Assembly: GCA_029582265.1 (NCBI GenBank) | Contig: CM055830.1 | Coordinates: 22,676,163-22,740,162 of the forward strand | From: Zoroaster sp. YZ-2022 | Taxonomy: Eukaryota; Echinodermata; Asteroidea; Forcipulatida; Zoroasteridae | DNA length: 64,000 nucleotides | Direction of reading: 5' to 3' | Shown here: positions 60,014 through 64,000 of the stretch, piece by piece | Numbering within the stretch: the stretch's first letter is position 1 | Layout: each line of letters opens with the position of its first letter | Program-made: the position numbers and the translations under genes | The notes under the pieces: generated by a model | What the model was told of the DNA's origin: nothing | What the model saw: only the letters and a program-made list of their open reading frames with translations | Databases searched by the model: none

Positions 60014-61158
60014 ATTTTCATTTATTGTGATTTTTTTGTTGTGATATTTTGTTGTCATATTTGTTTGCATTTTGCATGTATTTTGACAGTAATTATTAAA
60101 TTTTGTGGTGAACCAACATGTAAATTTCCAAAATGCTTCAATCTTTTGTGGGTGTGTCTAGGGGACCTCCATTCATCTATTTAGACCATTAGAAAAAGGA
60201 TTGTGTCCACCAAACAGTGTTATATACGCGTAATACAAAGTGCCTTCCGGAGTCTCCCCTTATTCCGCTTGTGGTAGTTGTGGTGTATTGTGGCTTGGAG
60301 GGTAATGTTTTGTATTAATACTTTTTAATTGTCATTCAATCTGCTGACTGAAGACAAGTTGCAACAACTTAATAACGTTTCCTCTGTCTTCATCATTTCA
60401 GTCCGACTCAATTATTTATATTGGCCACATATCCTTAATCCAAACGTAGTGCTATTTATTTTCTTTATGAATTAATAATAAATTAATATATCCGCGGGTT
60501 GCTCGCAAAGACGGTAAACTATGAATGATTTTGATTCATAACCAAAAACGTTTAGTGCCAACTTGTTTTGTTTCTCTACTTTTTTAATTTGATTAATCGG
60601 AGTTGGAGCATCGATACCGTCAAAATTAAAACCGTCTTCCTTTAAATAGTTAGACGTTCTTTCCGGATAAATTTTGACGGGAAAACGAGCGGAACGAAGT
60701 GACCACCTCAAACAATCATCATCCTTGTTTTTTACGTTAATGCACGCTTTTTTGTTTTTTATATAGTCGGGTAGCTCGATATAAGAACCGCCTCTCAAAG
60801 GTTGATATCTCGCGATGGTAATACGCATACCTACAATACGATCTATTACCCATCCAGAACCGTTGTGCGTATATTTTTCTAAAGACTCTTGAATTTGTGA
60901 AAAAACAGTATCGAATACATTTTCGATACCATCCAAATTTAATAAAACAATTTGCCTATTATTATGAAAATTTGGTTCGACATAATCGATAGCACCGTCT
61001 GGTCTATCTTTACGTAATTTAATACGTAAATATATCATAAACTTAAATGACGTAAATTCTTGCAAGTCTAAAGAAAACTCTTCGATAATCTTTGGCTTTG
61101 CCGCTTCCCCAAAAATGTTTAAATCTTCTTCTTTGCTATGACCCATCACCACGGCCAT

Positions 61159-61825
61159 TCTTCGTTGACGTAAATATCTCCACCGTCAACGAATAATTCT
61201 GTCAAATCTCAACTCGGGTTCTATCCCGTGAAACCTTTAAAACCCTGCGGTGCTGCGTGGTGTGCTATTTCATTCAGTCCGTTTGTAAACAATTGTTGTT
61301 TACTACGTCATTGAAAACTCAAATTCAGCCACTTTGCATAAGTTCTCTATTGATACAGTGCCTGATAACATGGTAAAAAATTTTCAACCTGGGGTGAACC
61401 ATTGACCCGGTATGCAGCTTTCAAAGTAAGGCCCCCCTTGCCAGCTGACAACCCATTGAAACTGTACAGACGTCATCCATTGATGTTACCGCACTAATCC
61501 CAATGTAATCAGTCATCCTGCTACTTGCTTTCATGGCCCAGACATACCGGCAACCTGAGATGTTTATTTTGAGGTCTGGTTGTGGGTATTAGAATGGCCA
61601 GACAAATAGAATCTCTTGGTTTCTCTGTAGAATGTCAGCAGTGCAAAAAATGTGCAAAACAATTGGTTTTGGGTAACAATTCTTTTTTGAAGGGATTGTG
61701 GGCTGGCACCCATATAAAACTTTATATTTGGCTTGAAATTGTTTTCTTGGGTCTAGAGGGACTCAATAAGTCTGTTTACACCATTTGAGAAGGGATTGTG
61801 TACCCCTATATTAACGTTTTACACG
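61159..61825. other. Non-coding interval between polymerase and TIR-proximal gene
   Basis: About 660 bp with no credible gene. The phrase at 61,740-61,800 (TCTAGAGGGACTC, TTGAGAAGGGATTGTGTACC) resembles 60,155-60,210 inside the polymerase insertion, so a second copy of that repeat family probably landed here. Confidence 0.5.
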
Positions 61826-62182
61826 CTAATCAAACGTACTAAATGATTTAGTACCATCATGTGTTCGTGTGATTATATTGCGACCATGCACCGCAGGGCT
61901 GGCGAGGATATAGTCTTTTTTTATGTGTCCTCTTTTCCCGCTGTATCGTTCGGATAAAGCGATATTATTTATTCTTATATACTCTTTAAGTTGAGCTAAA
62001 TTTAATTTATGCAACCCCGTCAAATTTCGTCGTTTTATATATTTTTTTACCGCCTCGTACCAAGACCGTTTATTAACTTTATTTGTTCTGCTGTCTCGCA
62101 CAACAAATAAGGGTCTAATATGCTCTCGCGCAAAATTCTTTAATTCTGCTAACCTCCACTTCGATAAATACTTTGTCGTCAT
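61826..62182 (-). CDS. 118-residue basic protein with SAP-like motif; start in the right TIR
   Basis: The ATG at 62,182 lies in the right inverted repeat, so it shares MTTKYLSK with the gene at 48,041 before diverging. The rest is basic and helical: LAELKNFAREHIRPLF, SWYEAVKKYIKRR and LNLAQLKEYIRINNI followed by SGKRGHIKKDYI, an arrangement resembling SAP-type DNA-binding helix-turn-helix repeats. It appears intact. A DNA-end or replication-initiation role is an inference from its position next to the terminus. Confidence 0.68.
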   Translation of the reverse strand: MTTKYLSKWRLAELKNFAREHIRPLFVVRDSRTNKVNKRSWYEAVKKYIKRRNLTGLHKLNLAQLKEYIRINNIALSERYSGKRGHIKKDYILASPAVHGRNIITRTHDGTKSFSTFD

Positions 62183-62446
62183 CTTTGTCTCTTTTAATAT
62201 TCATCTACATAATATTAACGAGTTTTTTCTCAGTTTTTCAAATATACATATGTTTTTTCTAAACCAATTTTTGATCTAAATTATACATTTCAAACCTACC
62301 ATCCAGCCAAAATATTTAATCAACCCCGCCCATCTCATCATCACGTCATCAACCCTACCACCCCCTCCCTCTTTTTTTTAAACATTCTCAACCACGCCCA
62401 CCCCTTTGTTGGGATTTGTCCCAGAACTCTCATCTGACATACTACT
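62160..62446 (-). repeat. Right terminal inverted repeat (287 bp)
   Basis: Reverse complement of 47,769-48,063, ending CTGACATACTACT at 62,446. Differences are mostly length changes in A, T and G runs. Confidence 0.95.
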
Positions 62447-62451
62447 CACAG
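62447..62451. other. Right target site duplication CACAG
   Basis: Direct repeat of 47,764-47,768; followed by CTTTTTGGGTTATCC, the continuation of the interrupted LINE tail. Confidence 0.85.
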
Positions 62452-62889
62452 CTTTTTGGGTTATCCTTGGCTTTGTAATCAGTTTATTTTTATGTATCTC
62501 TTTGTATTATTGTTTATGTGAGGCCCGCCCCGGAGGGGTTGGGTTAAAATCTGTTTAAAAGGAGCAAAGGAGAGCACATCAGTATGTTGAGTGGAGATTG
62601 TAGGTACAGATGTTTATTTCTTCACTGCTCACATAAGAATTGCTTGCAAGGATGCAATCCCAACTTGATTGCATTGACAATATTAACAATAATTAAATCA
62701 GCTTTATAATTAAATTCGAAAGACTACTAATCGATAACATACTAATTAATCAAATCACTTAATTTCTACCCTCATGAGTAAATCCATGCTTACTGACTTG
62801 GATGACGAAAAGGCTTTCTGCAATGAATAAACATTCACTTGGCTAGTACAAGTCTAATCTAGAGGATTATGTCATTGTTTATCAAAAAC

Positions 62890-63172
62890 CCTCTTTGGCC
62901 AGGTCATCACTAATCACAGCAGGACCCGTACAGCATTAAATCACATTCGTATTAAGGAATTCATAGCCCTTGAAAATAATCTTTGTGGTAACAATATGGA
63001 TTTGTTTTGGGAAATATTTATTTCAGGCAATATCGACTTAAAACTATACATGATGCTGGGTAACATGTATGAATTCGATAACACACTTGGAAACATTCTT
63101 GATACATCATGTAAGAATCTTTTGACCAACCTTTGGGATGAGCGTAAGATGTTGTTAAATGCTATAAATTGA
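62890..63172 (+). pseudogene. Probable LINE-derived C-terminal coding fragment
   Basis: A plus-strand frame without start codon reads VITNHSRTRTALNHIRIKEF, NMDLFWEIFISGNIDLKLYM and DTSCKNLLTNLWDERKMLLN before TGA at about 63,172. A T-rich stretch and a (GATT)n tail at 63,383-63,402 follow, which fits the 3' end of a non-LTR element. The family is not recognised with certainty; it could instead be a remnant of a host exon. Confidence 0.4.
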
Positions 63173-64000
63173 TGAATTAATTGACAAGTTTTCTGTTCTA
63201 TCTATATGTCACGCTGCATGTTTTTGTTTTTTTTTCCTTTTTTTGTTTTTATTCTTGTGTACTTTGTACTAGTGTTTTGTATTTTAAGTCTTAGTTTATA
63301 TTTATTGTTTATGTTTTGTACTATGTTTAAGGATGCACCGTCTTTGACGTGTGCCACTGATTTGAAAGTGTAACTCCCAAAAATTGATTGATTGATTGAT
63401 AGATAACCACTTGTCCGCATACCATTATAAAATGGTCAACTGAACCACATTTAAGTGCGCAGTGGCTATGGGGAACAATGAATTCACATTACCCAAACAT
63501 TCAGAATGAGTGGAAAAGTTACTAAATTATACCTTCTTCGTATACTGCTTTGAGATATCCTTGATGTTTGAGTATTTACTCATAACATCATGTATCTGCA
63601 TCTTCTAGAAATTATACCAATCTAAACCCTAAAATCAGTTTTTCTTAACAGTTTACAAACTCATAGAAATGTCTGACATTTTCTTCTCAAAACTTAACCT
63701 GTATAGTCAGGTCAATATACAGTTTTACCCCAAAAAAATTGCAACAAAAGGTTTTTCAACGGTTTTGGTAGTATTTGACATCAGAATAACATTAAAAATC
63801 TAATAAATTCGGACTTCCGGAAAGCTGTTATTTTCAAAATGGCGTCCAAGATGGCCGCTGTTACCTTAAAATGGCCATAAATCATTTATTATCCATCCTA
63901 GAGTTGTAATTTTGGTCTCTACCCTGGTTTTAGGGGTCAAGAAAACCATTAAAGAGCAATACAAATGTCATTGAGTAATCAGGAAACCTAAAATCCAAGA
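63173..64000. other. Non-coding right edge
   Basis: Holds the T-rich LINE-like tail and (GATT)n repeat to 63,402, then sequence with GCGTCCAAGATGGCCGC near 63,842. No gene or RNA seen. Confidence 0.45.

Larger units (their letters stand above)
59058..60490. mobile_element. 1.4-kb non-coding insertion in the polymerase gene
   Basis: ATTAATATA occurs at 59,049-59,057 and again at 60,482-60,490, an apparent 8-9-bp target duplication; the polymerase coding sense resumes cleanly across it. The insertion carries 67-70-bp direct repeats near both ends (59,161-59,227 and 60,331-60,400, containing GTCATTCAATCTG and ACAAGTTGCAACAACTTAAT), a tandem duplication and a long hairpin. No terminal inverted repeats or protein are seen. 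The type is unknown; an 8-bp duplication would fit hAT-like non-autonomous elements. Confidence 0.6.
56390..61158 (-). pseudogene. Protein-primed family B DNA polymerase, interrupted and decayed
   Basis: It reads from ATG 61,158 to about 56,390. The N-terminal part (61,158-60,490) has GSGWVIDRI and RGGSYIELPDYIKNKKACI. A 1.4-kb insertion (59,058-60,490) follows; then a C2H2-type finger CLRCLHGYSTEAYLQDHIKMC-like segment, ExoI YADFE, an HNH-like RDHCHVTGKCRGAAHNSC, ExoII FHNMRGYDSHL, palm motifs A (YLDANNLYGWAM), B (YKLMNNAVFGKTMEN) and C (LLYTDTDSLLVE), and a C-terminal region near 56,700-56,400. Breaks: one-base shifts near 58,820, 58,690, 58,600, 57,245 and 56,735; in-frame TAA at 58,111-58,113 and near 56,665. 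The intact enzyme would replicate the linear element from its ends using a protein primer. Confidence 0.9.
47769..62446. mobile_element. Maverick/Polinton-type endogenous virus-like element, 14.7 kb
   Basis: The ends are long inverted repeats starting AGTAGTATGTCAG, flanked by direct CACAG at 47,764-47,768 and 62,447-62,451. That is a 5-bp target duplication, compatible with a retroviral-type integrase. AG...CT termini, a protein-primed family B polymerase and a DDE integrase are the hallmarks of Mavericks/Polintons. About fourteen further genes, compactly arranged on both strands, include probable virion and membrane proteins. I recognise no packaging ATPase and no adenain-like protease. Host LINE sequence is continuous across the two ends. 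Stops and frameshifts in most genes, an RTE insertion and a 1.4-kb insertion in the polymerase show this copy is defective. Confidence 0.93.

Overview
The window reads as invertebrate animal nuclear DNA. The evidence is intron-split genes with phase-1 modular exons (SRCR, somatomedin-B, seven-transmembrane), several clades of non-LTR retrotransposon, tRNA-derived SINEs, a Penelope-like fragment, MITEs, very long trinucleotide microsatellites and a 500-base scaffold gap. The repeat types and the receptor fit a marine deuterostome such as an echinoderm or hemichordate, but that is inference. No bacterial features were seen.

Layout. 1-5.6 kb: a MITE, a minisatellite, and a CR1/L2-like LINE split by a head-to-head SINE pair. 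5.6-14.4 kb: five minus-strand exons of one receptor gene, in order SRCR, SRCR, SRCR-like, somatomedin-B, then a 7TM exon that stops before TM6; two LINEs lie in its introns. 14.4-19.5 kb: non-coding DNA with a MITE, a SINE and a (GTC)n/(GCC)n block. 19.5-40.5 kb: two Tx1/L1-like LINEs on the minus strand. Each 5' end is followed by a long microsatellite and the 3' part of a retrotransposon with a restriction-like endonuclease. The second Tx1 copy is split by about 5.15 kb of non-coding DNA. 41-47.7 kb: LINE, fold-back, TTAA-flanked, SINE and Penelope-like fragments and the gap.

The main discovery candidate is at 47,769-62,446: a 14.7-kb Maverick/Polinton-type element (an endogenous virus-like DNA transposon) inserted in a LINE tail. 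It has about 290-bp terminal inverted repeats starting AGTAGTATG and a 5-bp target duplication, CACAG. It encodes a retroviral-type DDE integrase, a protein-primed family B DNA polymerase, and about a dozen other proteins. Several of these are membrane or probable virion proteins, including two tandem diverged paralogues and a proline-rich protein with a C-terminal membrane anchor. I recognise no packaging ATPase or adenain-type protease. Each inverted repeat carries the start codon and first eight codons of a different outward-to-inward gene.

Most of the element's genes are broken by single in-frame stops or one-base shifts, the shifts often in A runs. An RTE LINE end and a 1.4-kb insertion with a nearly perfect 113-bp hairpin sit inside it. 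The copy looks recently decayed, or partly affected by sequencing error. Motif and family calls were made by eye and from memory of the families; no database search was run.
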